Source: Pseudophaeomoniella oleicola (taxonomy: Eukaryota > Ascomycota > Eurotiomycetes > Phaeomoniellales > Phaeomoniellaceae). Taken from it: a stretch of 64,000 bases of DNA. Position 1 is the first letter of the stretch. Every line of letters starts with the position of its first letter. Below are positions 22,300 through 32,461 of this stretch, piece by piece. The stretch spans positions 124,001 to 188,000 of the forward strand of contig QWDQ01000043.1 in the NCBI GenBank assembly GCA_003868215.1, read 5' to 3'. The translations under genes were made by a program, and so were the position numbers. Below the pieces are notes generated by a model that was given only the letters and a program-made list of their open reading frames with translations, was not told where the DNA came from and ran no database searches.

Positions 22300-23524
22300 G
22301 TGTCTTTGTCGCCTCGAATCGAGCGACCGATTAACACGCCGATACTAGGCGGAAAGTGTATCCAAGGGCTCAGAGATGGCACTTGAGGCTAGTCGACGAA
22401 TGACACACAGAACTCCTGCGTAGCACCCGGCACGAATGCCATTAGTTAACTGCAGATGGGCGTGATGGGATCTAGGTATTCCAAAATTGCACGGCGACGG
22501 CGACGGCGATGGCGACAATGAATTGCATGTATTATTACCCTGAGGCAGCCCTTGTCCCGCCATCGGAAAAAGCCACAGCGAAAAGAACATGAGTGCAGCG
22601 GGAAGACACTGGTTAGGAACACATTCGAGTTACCGGTACACCTTCAGACGCATAACAACATTATGCCTTACAAAAAGACGGAGCCTCATCCATGAGGCCT
22701 AAGCCCGAACCTTTACTGAGCCATGCTGTTGGCAACTCAATCTGAAATATTGCTTATACCAAGGTCGAATAGATAGAGAAGAGTAACCTTTTTTCGTACA
22801 TTATGACTTCTCGGTCCCTTTCCTGCATTAAGAAGAGTGATAACGCTACAACGCATGCACGAAGACGTCCTATCACATTCTGAGATTTGCTTCTGTCGAA
22901 CCTTTAATCTTAGCTACATGCATCTCAGAAAGGCGGTCATCTCGAAGACCTACCCTGTTATTCGGGAAGCCGGCCTTGTTGATCGTAACACTTTCGTAGA
23001 GTACCCAACGAGAGCTTTCATTCGTATCATACGGATGAGCCGGGATTGCTGTTTGTCTGAGGACAGATACGGTGCATGGATTGTGTTGGGTGAGGAAGTC
23101 CTTATCTGAAGACTTGATACTGTATGGTAAGCTCAGCACTGGCGGTGTAGATCGCTCTGACTCTTACTGCAATCCCTACACCCACTATACAATAGTATCC
23201 AGTTCTAGGCAGCCGGCCCCAACTGACTAAGTTGTTGACCTGTCACAAAATAGCTAGAACGTCGTTTAGATCAGGTACGGGGACTGTGACCCGGTCCCTT
23301 GGGACCTGCGTTGACATGGGTCTGGGTGCATCCGGAAGGCCAGGATCGTTCACCGCCAATGCCGCCACTCGGTATCAACACGCTTCACCGATATCTCGTC
23401 CTACAGGCATCTCATACAGCCTCAGTAAGTACTTAAGGCTTGGTGAGCCCACCGGAAAGACAGTTCACGAAAATGCCTTCTTTGAAGAACTATATATTAA
23501 GAAAAATTTGGGATTGAGAGAGCA
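22300..23524. other. Intergenic
   Basis: No supported gene. A short hexanucleotide-like GGCGAC/GGCGAT repeat occurs at 22494-22517. The open frame 23232-23651 overlaps the next gene in another frame and looks random. Confidence 0.45.
22494..22517 (+). repeat. Short GGCGAY hexanucleotide repeat
   Basis: About four near-perfect copies of GGCGAC or GGCGAT head to tail in non-coding DNA. Confidence 0.6.
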
Positions 23525-24199
23525 ATGGCAACGGCAGCAGCAAGGTCGGCACCGACCACCACAGCATCACCACCAGCTCAAAGAGTCACCTTCCGCCTCA
23601 ACGGTAGTTCCTTTCTCCGTGGCCGCCCTGCACCTCCTGATCCAGATTTAATCTACTATGTCAAAATATCTACGCCTCACATCCACGACATCGCCATCTC
23701 TGGGCCTTTCTACCCAGTCGAGGCAATCATCCCTCAAGTCCTTCAACACCTCCGCCAGAACTCACCCAGTTCGTTATCAACCTTCGCCCAGATCGTTCAC
23801 GAGGTCGGACTACAGGCTTTCGAGCACATCAATGCGCCTCTCAGGAACGGGCAGATCATGACTATTAGTGTGATACGCGAAAAGAATGCTCCTGTTGCAG
23901 CTACGCTCCCAGGGCCGTCTTGGATGATCGTGTGTGCAGAACCCATGCATGAGCCCGTTCAAGGACGAGACCAATTTGCTCAAGTAAAAGAAATGGAGCT
24001 TTGCGGCACTTTCAAAAGCCTGGAAGATGCCAATCGCAAGATGCACGAGCTGCTGAGGGAAAAGGAAGGGGAGCTAGGTAGCGGTGCGCGAAAATTAACA
24101 TTTCCAAAAGAAGACGGCATGCTGGTGGGAATGGCCATGAACGGGAGGCGCGAACTTCTTGTTGAAGTGAGGCATGACTCTGGAGAAGTCATCGGGTAA
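23525..24199 (+). CDS. Conserved-looking hypothetical protein, 224 residues
   Basis: I do not recognise this protein. It is a single exon with good codon use. After an Ala/Thr/Pro-rich leader (~20 residues) comes a regular alternation of strands and helices: VTFRLNGSSFLRG, DLIYYVKISTPHI, PFYPVEAIIPQVLQHLRQ, TFAQIVHEVGLQAFEHI, QIMTISVIREK and SWMIVCAEPM. These are followed by a predicted helix (SLEDANRKMHELLREKEGEL) and a C-terminal strand pair (MLVGMAMNGRRELLVEVRH). It has no signal peptide, membrane helix or cysteine pattern, so it is likely a soluble cytosolic or nuclear protein. The start ATG sits in AGCAATGGC context. It lies between the RING-YEATS gene and a dehydrogenase, on the same strand. 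Confidence 0.7.
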   Translation: MATAAARSAPTTTASPPAQRVTFRLNGSSFLRGRPAPPDPDLIYYVKISTPHIHDIAISGPFYPVEAIIPQVLQHLRQNSPSSLSTFAQIVHEVGLQAFEHINAPLRNGQIMTISVIREKNAPVAATLPGPSWMIVCAEPMHEPVQGRDQFAQVKEMELCGTFKSLEDANRKMHELLREKEGELGSGARKLTFPKEDGMLVGMAMNGRRELLVEVRHDSGEVIG

Positions 24200-24897
24200 T
24201 CGTGCAGGACGAAGTTAGACAAACTTATGATACTTTTGGTGTTCGGGTTGGGCTAGCAGGTGTCTGGTCGTATTGGTGGAAATTTTTGGGAGCGACATCA
24301 ACTTAATGGCAATCATTCTCTCTGATTTTGTCGGTGAGAACAAGGGAACAGGTATACACCACATATGATCAGAAGCCTCCGCGAGGAACATAATTAGGTA
24401 CTCAACAAAAAGTCCACAATCCCCAGACTGGGAAGAGAATGAAGCGGTGTGTCGATTGACGGAGAGAGTCTCTATATGTGGATGAGGTGACTTTTGATGA
24501 TCTGGCGGTGTCGACGTGTCGGGTGTTCCTCTACTCTCAGTGGTCGATCCAGTAGAGATGACTAAGCACTTGTATCATTAGTTTCCTCTCATTGTCTCGC
24601 CTCTTTTTCCTTTTGTTCTTCCGTCCTCGCCGTAACGTTACTCAAAACTCCTCACCAGTCTAATGACGTTTGGTGGGAACTCTCATTTTCGTCTCTGGCG
24701 CATTAGCCCACAACCTAAGGTGAGTATGCGAACATATGTTCCTGTATCCGTTCGGCTTCCCGAGGATCTAGTTTCTTCTTCTGTGATATTTCAGTTCCGA
24801 GAGATTTGCTTCACGTGTTGTTCAAGCGACTATACTACGTGCTGTTGCCCATTACTCTCTCTGTATACATCTCCTAGTCTAAACGGTTTGTTCTACA
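24200..24897. promoter_or_regulatory. Spacer with leader of the dehydrogenase gene
   Basis: Same-strand spacer of ~700 bases. The last ~300 bases are pyrimidine-rich and include a likely leader intron (24720-24794). No other feature seen. Confidence 0.45.
24720..24794 (+). other. Probable 5'-UTR intron of the dehydrogenase gene
   Basis: AAG|GTGAGT donor and ATTTCAG acceptor, 75 nt, ending about 100 bases before the ATG. It does not interrupt any good coding frame. Confidence 0.55.
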
Positions 24898-25698
24898 ATG
24901 TCACCCCGCGGCATCGCCATCCTCCTCGGAGCTGGCCCTAATGTCGGCGCCGGCATTGCTCGTATTCTCGCTTCTCCTTCTCACGGCAACCTCGCCGTCG
25001 CTCTCTTAGCCCGTAATCCAGAAAGCCTCACCTCGCTGGCCGATTCTCTTCGCGAATCGTCTGGTGGCGGCATCCTCCATTCCTTCCCATCCGACACCGA
25101 GCCAGAAAACCTCCGGAAGACCTTTCAAAAAATCAAGGCCCACGACGCATTCCGCGGCCTCAAACTGGAGGTTGCTATATACAACATTAAACACGCACAC
25201 AAAACTTCCTTTTTAGAGGAAACAAGCGAACGATTCAGTCAATCCCTCCAGACCTATGTGACAGGTGCCATGACGTTTGGCCAAGAAGCCGCACGTTGGA
25301 TGCTCTCACAGGACGCCTCCTCCCCTGACACGAGCGCCCAGCTACAGAAGAAGGGCACAATCATCTTTACCGGCACCCTCGGTTCCCTCCGCACCAACTC
25401 CGGCTACGCCGCTTACGGCGCCGGTCGAAGCGGCGTCCGCATGCTCGCGCAGTCCATGGCCCGCGAATTCAGCGCCCAAGGCATCCACATCGTCCACACC
25501 ATCATCAACGGCGCGGTCAAGGACGCCGCCACCGGCACGGGGGCGAAAGAAGACGACGAAGAAGACCAGAAGAAATTCGCCAAAGGGGAACGCATCAGGG
25601 CGGAGAGCGTCGGCAAGAATTATCTCTGGTTGATGGAGCAAGAGGTTGATTGTTGGGTGCATGAATTGGATTTGAGGCCCGCGGCGGAAAAGTTTTGA
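24898..25698 (+). CDS. Atypical short-chain dehydrogenase/reductase
   Basis: 266 residues, one exon, with a GC-rich third codon position. A Rossmann start is visible (IAILLGAGPNVGAGIARIL, glycine pattern GxxxGxG). The usual NNAG is replaced by AIYNIKHA. The catalytic region reads IIFTGTLGSLRTNSGYAAYG followed by GAGRSGVRMLAQSMAREF. The YxxxK motif therefore appears as YGAGR, with Arg at the lysine position, and the serine lies in a TGTLGS context. This matches divergent SDR-like proteins found across fungi and bacteria whose substrates are mostly unknown. Activity on a typical carbonyl substrate is uncertain. The C-terminus ends in WVHELDLRPAAEKF. No targeting signal is visible. Confidence 0.82.
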   Translation: MSPRGIAILLGAGPNVGAGIARILASPSHGNLAVALLARNPESLTSLADSLRESSGGGILHSFPSDTEPENLRKTFQKIKAHDAFRGLKLEVAIYNIKHAHKTSFLEETSERFSQSLQTYVTGAMTFGQEAARWMLSQDASSPDTSAQLQKKGTIIFTGTLGSLRTNSGYAAYGAGRSGVRMLAQSMAREFSAQGIHIVHTIINGAVKDAATGTGAKEDDEEDQKKFAKGERIRAESVGKNYLWLMEQEVDCWVHELDLRPAAEKF

Positions 25699-26196
25699 AT
25701 TATACCACTTACAGACATGTACCTAAGTTTTGTCTCTCTACCTAAATACATAATCTACCTAGGTCTTGAGGTCACTTGAACTCTCGCTTTTTTCTTCTGT
25801 GGATTGTAGTCGATCTTTGTGGTCTATACTCTTGACAGTGTTGTGTGATCCCATGAGCCGAAGTCTCCTTTTCAAGTGGGCCACTCAAACAAGCAGAGAG
25901 TTGAGTACATGGGAAGGAGTCAATCAAAACAGTCATTTTGATTTGGATCTTCTCTACGGGGGAGATCAGATACTTTCTATCTTAGTCACCCCAACATGGG
26001 GAAAATCTCCATAAAGAGCAAGCAAGCATCGTTGAAAAAAGGCAAACGGATGCATAACAATTCGCTTCCCGAATAATCTTTTCATCGATTTCTGTTCCCT
26101 TGCCCTCATTAATTCCCAAAATGATGTGAGACAAAGCTTAGTGAACCGTTAGGCAAAGGGTTGAGTGAGCGTTGCCGTTCATCCTTCGCTCTCTCT
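25699..26196. other. Intergenic, convergent 3' flanks
   Basis: A convergent spacer of ~500 bases between the dehydrogenase and eIF3m. The frame at 25766-26014 is unremarkable. Nothing else seen. Confidence 0.45.
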
Positions 26197-27628
26197 CTAA
26201 TCACCATTGACAAAGTCAATCTCTCTTGGTTGTCTAGGGCCCCGACCTTGTCGTCTGTCGTTCCAACCGTTCGTCTGTGCCTGACCCTGACCTTGACCTG
26301 CAGCTTCAGCTGCCTGGTCTTTAAAGAACTTCTCTTTTTCCGTCCTGACGACTCCCAAAACACTTTCCAAACTCCTCCTCCAGACCATTAAACGTCCCTG
26401 AACCTCTGCCCATTGCTTCTCGCCGAATACGCGATAAGTTGCTCGTTGAACCAAGAACTCCTTCTTCAACTGTGAAAGCTTGCCTTCTACCAATCCGGCA
26501 CGAATTGTGTCGATGACCCACATTTCAACGTCCTCAGATGGGATCTGTAAGGCAGATGCAATGGTGGAGTATGGAAGAGATCTGGTGGGAGTGCCTGCCG
26601 CAAGGCTAGCAAGTGTGAGGAGGCGAATTTTGGTGGTAAGCGCTTCGGCCGAGGACGCGAGATTGATACTATCAAGAGTAGTGGTTTCGAGGAAATCGGC
26701 GTAGTCAGAATAGTCTGCTGACGAGAATATTTCGAGTAAGTCGAAGAGCGAGGCATCGGATTTTCGCAGCGCTTGAATTGCATCAGAGGACGTGAGAGGG
26801 TTGAAATCGTACACCGATGGACTCGGCAGAGCGGTTGAAAGAACTCGAACGGCAAGATCTCGGCTCTCTGACTCAGATGCAGCATCCGCGGAAATCGTCT
26901 CCAAAGCCTTCAAAAGATATTCGTATTCCATGTGATGATCGCTTGCGCTGGCAGCAACCTCCGCAATTGATAGAAATAGATTTCTAGTGTCCTCCTCATC
27001 CAAGTTCCACAAAGTAAGCCATCTAGGCACGTTCGACACGAGTTGTGGTGTCAGCGCCTCAAATGCAGAGGCTGACGATGTCGATCGAATGATACTAAGA
27101 AGGGCGAGAAAGACGTGATATCGATTTTGGCTAGAAGGTGCAAGGGTGTTGAAAAGTGTGGTGAGAACTTGTATCGCGAGGGAAGATCCAAATTGAGGAG
27201 AACCAGTCACAGGTTGAGAAAGATGCTGACATATTCTTGGAAGATATATATGAAGGGAAGGCGACTGGTTGACAAGATAGATAAGGAGGTTGTAGGCGGC
27301 CGTGAATTCTGTGCCTGTCAGTTGCGGTCTTGAACACCTCAAGATTGTCCGTCATACCTTTCTCTGGGGCTGAATTTAAGACTGAGCTGGCCGCCACCAA
27401 CTTCTTAAGTACTTCATCCCGTTGTTTACCGACGTTATCTTGCTGCTCCGCACTGGGCACTTCTTCCGACTGCTCTACAGAGCGGATTTGCTCAAGAGTA
27501 GGTGCGATGTCTGATTGAAGGCCGTTGTCGCCTTCGATCTTGTTGATGCTATCGATGTATTGCGCAAGCTCTTCTGCGAGCTCTCCGAAGGAACCTTCGA
27601 TCAGAAGAGTGTTCGTTGGCGCTGGCAT
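26197..27628 (-). CDS. Eukaryotic translation initiation factor 3 subunit M (PCI domain)
   Basis: Two exons (27358-27628 and 26197-27308) give 460 residues. The 49-nt intron uses GTATGA and an acceptor GCACAG, which restores APEKEFTAAYNLLIYLV, the conserved family sequence; a closer AG would leave an extra Gly-Thr. Helical repeats run through the middle (QFGSSLAIQVLTTLFNTLA, YHVFLALLSIIRST). The PCI domain covers roughly residues 230-390 (LTTKIRLLTLASLAAGT, SLPYSTIASALQIPSEDVEM, VIDTIRAGLVEGKLSQ). The C-terminal tail is Gln/Gly/Arg-rich (QGQGQAQTNGW, RQGRGPRQPRE). eIF3m is a core PCI subunit of eIF3 acting in 43S pre-initiation complex assembly; the long M-type form with this tail is usual in filamentous ascomycetes. 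Confidence 0.92.
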
Positions 27629-28799
27629 TGTGATTGACTTGCTGCCAGAGAAGTTGCGCTTTGAAGACCTTCGGCGACGATGAGGTGGTGGGCTGGCTGG
27701 TTTTCAGTGTGCGGAAGCGAAATCTTGGCGTTTATTCTAAGGCAGCGCAAATCTGAATCGAGCTCCCGCTTCCCCGCATCCACTTATGCGGCTCACGACG
27801 CCGCTTCTACTTCGCTCATTACCGGTATGGTATGGTGACCACAACTGTGTAAATTACTCTTTCTACCCCTGCCCTTCCTCTTCTTTCATGTCGATGACAC
27901 GATAGTTCTAATGTGCTTGCATCATCGTAAATGGCATCTTGGACGGTCAATTCAGGTTGGGTAATAACTTTCGGAAGCTTGAGGTCTACTTAATAGTTTT
28001 ATAATTCTGATATTGAAACGGACACTGGATGCCTAGCTGTAACAACTCTGGTTCTGTCAATATCCCATAACAACGACATGGCAACTACAGCAGATGTGAA
28101 TACTAGATCTGCTGTATCTACGAAGATGTCAGAACATGACAACACTGCCTATCACGTCAAAAGCGATATTGGCCCAAGAATCGTCAAGACGCTGGATGGT
28201 GGATCTCACGTACCAGCAACGAAACGGGAATTACAGACGTGATCGTACAGTGTAATGCGGGTTTGGCAAACGATTAGGGAATAGCAGCATCATATATTCC
28301 CATATTGATATTGCCGCAGAAGGTCTAAGTGGTAGCCTTCAAAAGCTGAAATACATGATCTAGCAAGGTACTCTATTAGTCTGTAGAAGTGCTCTTCATT
28401 TCTCTCACCACCCTTTGTTTTACTCATCATTTGTACCATTCGATGATAAGTACCTATATATATACAATAAGACCAATATCCATCATGTAGTACCAAAGGA
28501 GATTCGGATGGATGTCCTATCCGGATCGCAAAAACCCACGAGTTCGGGTTTTCACATCTCATCCTTCCCTTACACTAATCTGTGAGTGGTCTCCCAGACC
28601 AGGGTCTGGGGATCGAAGCGGGTTGGAGGGGTGAGTGACCTTTTTTGCCACTTTTGTAGAGGATTTCTTGTTTGTTTATGTTTGTAGCTTGATCATTTTG
28701 GACTTTCTTTTCTGGTATCGTGAGCGCTACAGTGTGGAGGCTAGGGCTGCGGTATCATAGGATCAGTGCTACAGTGTACATATGGCTCGCCAGGTCTTT
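27629..28799. promoter_or_regulatory. eIF3m promoter and gene-free spacer
   Basis: The region upstream of eIF3m (-) and downstream of the thioesterase-like gene (-) is about 1.2 kb. The 27601-27783 frame only overlaps the eIF3m start region. No RNA gene found; a short inverted element around 28596-28611 (CCCAGACCAGGGTCTGGG-like) is noted as a possible hairpin. Confidence 0.4.
28596..28613. repeat. Small inverted repeat
   Basis: CCCAGACC and GGTCTGGG arms separated by only two bases, in non-coding DNA about 190 bases past the stop of the thioesterase-like gene. It could form a hairpin in the 3' transcript or be a palindromic protein site. Confidence 0.55.
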
Positions 28800-29816
28800 T
28801 CAAAGTTTGCCCTTAACATCTGCATTCTCCTTTTGACCTTGTCCAGCTCCATTCCTGTGCACGTTCCTGCTAGAATCTAGTGCAAGTGCGGAATGGGTTG
28901 CAACTGCCACGATTTCTCCTTGTCCGTTCATGATGACCACGTCTAAGTCCATTCTTCCGTTCTTAATGACCTTCGCTCTACCTCTCAGAAAGAGCCAGTC
29001 CACGCCTTGCGGTGGAAGCAACTTTTTGACGTCGATCGCAAGCGACAATGTCGGATACCAGGACATACGAGCTGCCTCCCCGTCAAATGCAAGTATTTGC
29101 TCAACGATGAGAGGGAAGTTATCAACCACATAAGGAAGAGTCGCATTTGTCCATTTCGAAGGTGGCGACGTTTTGTCGATGTCAGAATAAGGTGTGAATC
29201 GTATCCACTCGTCTACGACCCCCCTCCACTCCTGTTTCCCTCTTATCGACTCTGGCTTCGGAGTATACGTCTCCTGGTGCTGTCCTGAGCGTCTAAACTC
29301 GGGAAACTTCCGAGGAAAACGGTGCCATCGTACATCCTCACCACGCCTCTCAAGCTCTTCCAAATCGGCTGGTAGAGGTCGAGGGTTCAGATAGCTGTCT
29401 GATACAGGTAGCGATATCCCTTCCTCCGTTTGAAGATTGCCCAGCGTGATATACCCCTCTACTATGCTCCTGTCACCCTCTGACGTTGACGGCTGTGTCA
29501 AGGTAACGTGTATCACAGATATCCGGGATCCAATCTTGACGTCTTTGACAGTGAAGCGTGCAGGATGTTCTATGTGAGTACGACGGACAAAATGTAGCGA
29601 GGTTTGTAGAACATCCGGCTGGGCTTGAAGCGGAGATTGGGGGTTGGCCTCAGACACCGTCCGGCCGTGCGTGACGGCCGCCGAGGCGAACAAGCACGAT
29701 GTGTACCCTCCATTGGGCACACTGCCGACCGACCATTCTGCTTCTAAGGGCTCTGAAACGTATACATACGGCGACAATGGCTTTATCGCGATGACTTGCG
29801 AAAACTCTTTTGCCAT
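28800..29816 (-). CDS. Acyl-CoA thioesterase-like protein (TesB-type double hotdog)
   Basis: 338 residues from the ATG at 29816; upstream in-frame codons have only a GTG. The N-terminal hotdog shows WSVGSVPNGGYTSCLFASAA, followed by LQTSLHFVRRTHIEHPARFTV, DVKIGSRISVIHVTL and GYITLGNL. The C-terminal hotdog shows LPYVVDNFPLIVEQIL, AARMSWYPTLSLAIDVKKLL, WLFLRGRAKVIKNGRMDLDV and GEIVAVATHSALAL. The second module carries the SRA-type ending common to the thioesterase-like superfamily. Such proteins hydrolyse acyl-CoAs or act as acyl-binding accessory proteins; the substrate cannot be told from sequence. There is no clear PTS1 at the C-terminus (ends KGKL) and no N-terminal signal. Confidence 0.82.
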   Translation of the reverse strand: MAKEFSQVIAIKPLSPYVYVSEPLEAEWSVGSVPNGGYTSCLFASAAVTHGRTVSEANPQSPLQAQPDVLQTSLHFVRRTHIEHPARFTVKDVKIGSRISVIHVTLTQPSTSEGDRSIVEGYITLGNLQTEEGISLPVSDSYLNPRPLPADLEELERRGEDVRWHRFPRKFPEFRRSGQHQETYTPKPESIRGKQEWRGVVDEWIRFTPYSDIDKTSPPSKWTNATLPYVVDNFPLIVEQILAFDGEAARMSWYPTLSLAIDVKKLLPPQGVDWLFLRGRAKVIKNGRMDLDVVIMNGQGEIVAVATHSALALDSSRNVHRNGAGQGQKENADVKGKL

Positions 29817-30470
29817 GGTTCCTGGTCCGAGGTCCGTCTGTAAACACTGGTTCCGAGACACGCTCGCTCTTACGGTAGATGAAAGAACCCCTTCCGCTCT
29901 CTCACGAGAGGACGGACCTGTCCAATTAAAACCGTTGATACGGTCACAATCACCCCCTTGAATTGTAGGTAAATTAATATGACTTCTCTAGGCATGTACA
30001 CGTGCAGAAGACGTTGAGGATTACATTTTGGCGTCGAGACAGGACTTCTTTTGAAGCCGGGTATCCGCTCCTTATCGTACCTCGGCATCACGGAATGCAT
30101 ACAGCCGCAGTGGAACCCTCGGATTGTTCGACTTAATATACGTAGAATTGCTCGAAGATCTAGTAACACGTGCAAGGAAAATGGTGTCAGGGATGATGAT
30201 TAGCTTATGCATCTGGGAATAGTATGCACCCGAAGTAAGCTTTTTCCTATCGTCGCCATCAGAGATGGACCTCATTGACATGGATGATGCGAAGCCACTC
30301 GCAGGATTCTCTGCTTTGGCCTCTTGATATAAGTATACATATTACGAGCAAGACGACGTATGGTAGAAAAGCAATAACGAAGCCTGAAACGTCCGTGGTA
30401 TTTATCGTAAGGCCTGTCCCTCCCTTCCATAATCCTGATAATCCTCCAACAAACGGACAACGGTACAACA
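29817..30470. other. Intergenic spacer
   Basis: Same-strand spacer of ~650 bases between the thioesterase-like promoter and the 3' end of the glycosylase gene. Short frames only; nothing else supported. Confidence 0.45.
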
Positions 30471-31700
30471 TCATTTCCTAAGGCGACCGGAACGTCGCTT
30501 CGAAGGAGCATCGACTTCCTTTTTCACGCCATTGGACTTCTGCGGAATATCTCGATTTGACTGAGTGCCTTTCTTTGGGCCATGCTCAGGTCCCTGCGTC
30601 CCATTAGGTACCGCTTTCCCACCTGTGCCGTTCACCTCAGGCTTCCTCTTTTTGGCGCCCGTCCCCTTCGCTTGTGGTTCCTTGAAGTCCTCCCCAACCT
30701 GGTCCTCATCTTCTTCCTTTACTTTCCTCTTACGACTCTCTGTTGCGCTCTTAATCTTGCCCTTGCTTTTCTTTGCGCCTTCATCACTCTCTGCGTCACT
30801 AATCTCCTTGGCGACGGGACCAGTCTTCTTCTGGATCGACGGAATGACCGCGCTCGTTCTGCCCCCAACCGTCAGAAATTCTATCTTCTCCCCATTGGGA
30901 AGAGTCTTTGCGGCACCCTTCTTTCCCTTTCCCCATCGATGCTTGAAGAGCCAATCTTCAGGAAACTGCTCGGAGTCCCCGAGGAGCTCACATGATGTTC
31001 TGCAGATATAATGAATCGACTTGTGCAGTTGTTTTAGCTGTTCATCGGATAGAGTGTTACTGTACTGCTCGGGATGTATCTTTGCGTTGTACATGATTTC
31101 GTCGCCAACCCAATTACCAATGCCACTTATATTGGCCTGATCGAGCAACAAGGCCTTGATGGGTACCTTTTTGGATCGGCACTTTTGTGTCACCCAATCT
31201 TCAGTGACGATATCAGCATCCACCACCGGATCAGGACCGTTCTCCTTCAATGGCGTATGCTTCCGAATTTCACTTCCCTTACAGTCCACTAGTCGTATTC
31301 GTGAAAGCCGTCTAAAATCAACAAATGCAACATCCACCTTAGGCTCTTCCTTGGTCTCGAGAAGGAATTTCCAATACTTCGGCGGCCATTCCGTTTCTTC
31401 TTCTTTCTTTCCTGTCTTGTAGTAATACGTATCCTCGCTCTTCATCTTGAGCCAACCAGCCATACCAAAGTGCATTACCGGATGTGGAGCACTTTCCATG
31501 ATCATCCAGAAATACTTTCCCTGCTGGCCAGCATCCACGATCTTTTTGCCGGTCATCGCTTTCTCAAATTCAGCCGCGCTGGTTCCAACTTTGCCGTAGA
31601 TGATTTCATCTTGAGATGCTGTGACTTTGCTGAGGGTCTTCCCCACCAGATGTTTGCGTATGAAATGAACAATGCGAGCAACTTCTGCAATCTCAGGCAT
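30471..31700 (-). CDS. Formamidopyrimidine-DNA glycosylase, zincless fungal type
   Basis: 409 residues, one exon. It begins MPEIAEVARIVHFIRKHL; after Met removal Pro is the Schiff-base nucleophile and Glu the general acid of the Fpg/Nei family. Conserved blocks are GKTLSKVTA, GKKIVDAGQQGKYFWM, VMHFGMAGWLKM, ALLLDQANISGIGNWVGDEI (helix-two-turn-helix) and LYNAKIHPEQ-like text. Instead of four zinc cysteines, the finger region reads WLFKHRWGKGKKGA then KIEFLTVGGRTSAVIPSIQK, the zincless finger of plant and fungal homologues with the DNA-phosphate Arg. The last ~130 residues are a Lys-rich, disordered tail with nuclear localisation-like clusters (ESRKRKVKEE, GAKKRKPEV, SKRRSGRLRK). The role is base excision repair of oxidised purines. 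Confidence 0.93.
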   Translation of the reverse strand: MPEIAEVARIVHFIRKHLVGKTLSKVTASQDEIIYGKVGTSAAEFEKAMTGKKIVDAGQQGKYFWMIMESAPHPVMHFGMAGWLKMKSEDTYYYKTGKKEEETEWPPKYWKFLLETKEEPKVDVAFVDFRRLSRIRLVDCKGSEIRKHTPLKENGPDPVVDADIVTEDWVTQKCRSKKVPIKALLLDQANISGIGNWVGDEIMYNAKIHPEQYSNTLSDEQLKQLHKSIHYICRTSCELLGDSEQFPEDWLFKHRWGKGKKGAAKTLPNGEKIEFLTVGGRTSAVIPSIQKKTGPVAKEISDAESDEGAKKSKGKIKSATESRKRKVKEEDEDQVGEDFKEPQAKGTGAKKRKPEVNGTGGKAVPNGTQGPEHGPKKGTQSNRDIPQKSNGVKKEVDAPSKRRSGRLRK

Positions 31701-32461
31701 GGTGAAGGTGGAATCAGGGCCGTGGAAGAATTTATGTTATGTGATAAGACGACGAATCCTGGTTGATAATACTCACGATGTCGTCTAAAGGGAAAGGGTC
31801 ATGCCCGGCCCAATGACTTGAAGCTCCGATATACAACGTTGCCGTTTGGGAACTTTTCCTGACTTGTGAATATTTACGGAAGAAAGTAAACGATCAATGG
31901 AAAACCGAACCCTTCGGGTTTCAGAAGGATGAAAGACTGCGTGAGGGAGAGAAGAGAAATGGCTGTAGGCTGCAATAATTAGATATGTAGGTTGACAATG
32001 AATTGACAAGGCGCGCCACCCTGTACTGGCGCCTGGCCTGGAGACGCGTTCTTAATTGAAAAAGCTTATATGGTACGTCACCACGCAAAGGATAAGGTAA
32101 GCTCCAAATTTATCTTCCTCGACGAAATGCTTCTAACTTAGCTCCGCGACAGAGGATCCTGTGACTCGGAGTTCTTGATATCGACATACCTGCAAATAAG
32201 CCGAGATCTTCAATGGCACTATCCATATGACATACTAATTACCAGTATCATTTGCCAGCAGCAAACACGCGGCTCAAGGTAGAGGAATAAAGAGACCGGT
32301 ATCACCATAGACCATCTGATATCCCACCGAGGAACAACGAGGCATCTTTTACATTCAAGCTGGCGTGGTTCTGGCAATCTCAAGCTACAGTCCATCCCCC
32401 CACTCCTCTCCCTCCTCCACCCCCGGACTCCCGATCTTCTTCCAAACCGGATACCGACACC
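31701..32461. promoter_or_regulatory. Divergent promoter region, Fpg / Cid2-like
   Basis: About 760 bases between divergent start codons. Pyrimidine-rich sequence precedes the plus-strand ATG (32385-32440). No coding frame with protein character. A GGCGCGCC-like GC patch lies near 32010-32018. Confidence 0.5.

Noticed and set aside
23232-23651. 139-codon frame before and overlapping the unrecognised protein
   Set aside because: Overlaps the better-supported frame in another phase and has low-complexity content.
25342-25662. Minus-strand frame opposite the dehydrogenase
   Set aside because: GC-rich third positions of the real gene create antisense openness.
30565-31011. Long plus-strand frame opposite the DNA glycosylase
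   Set aside because: It is the antisense shadow of a real coding exon; the composition follows codon bias of the opposite strand.
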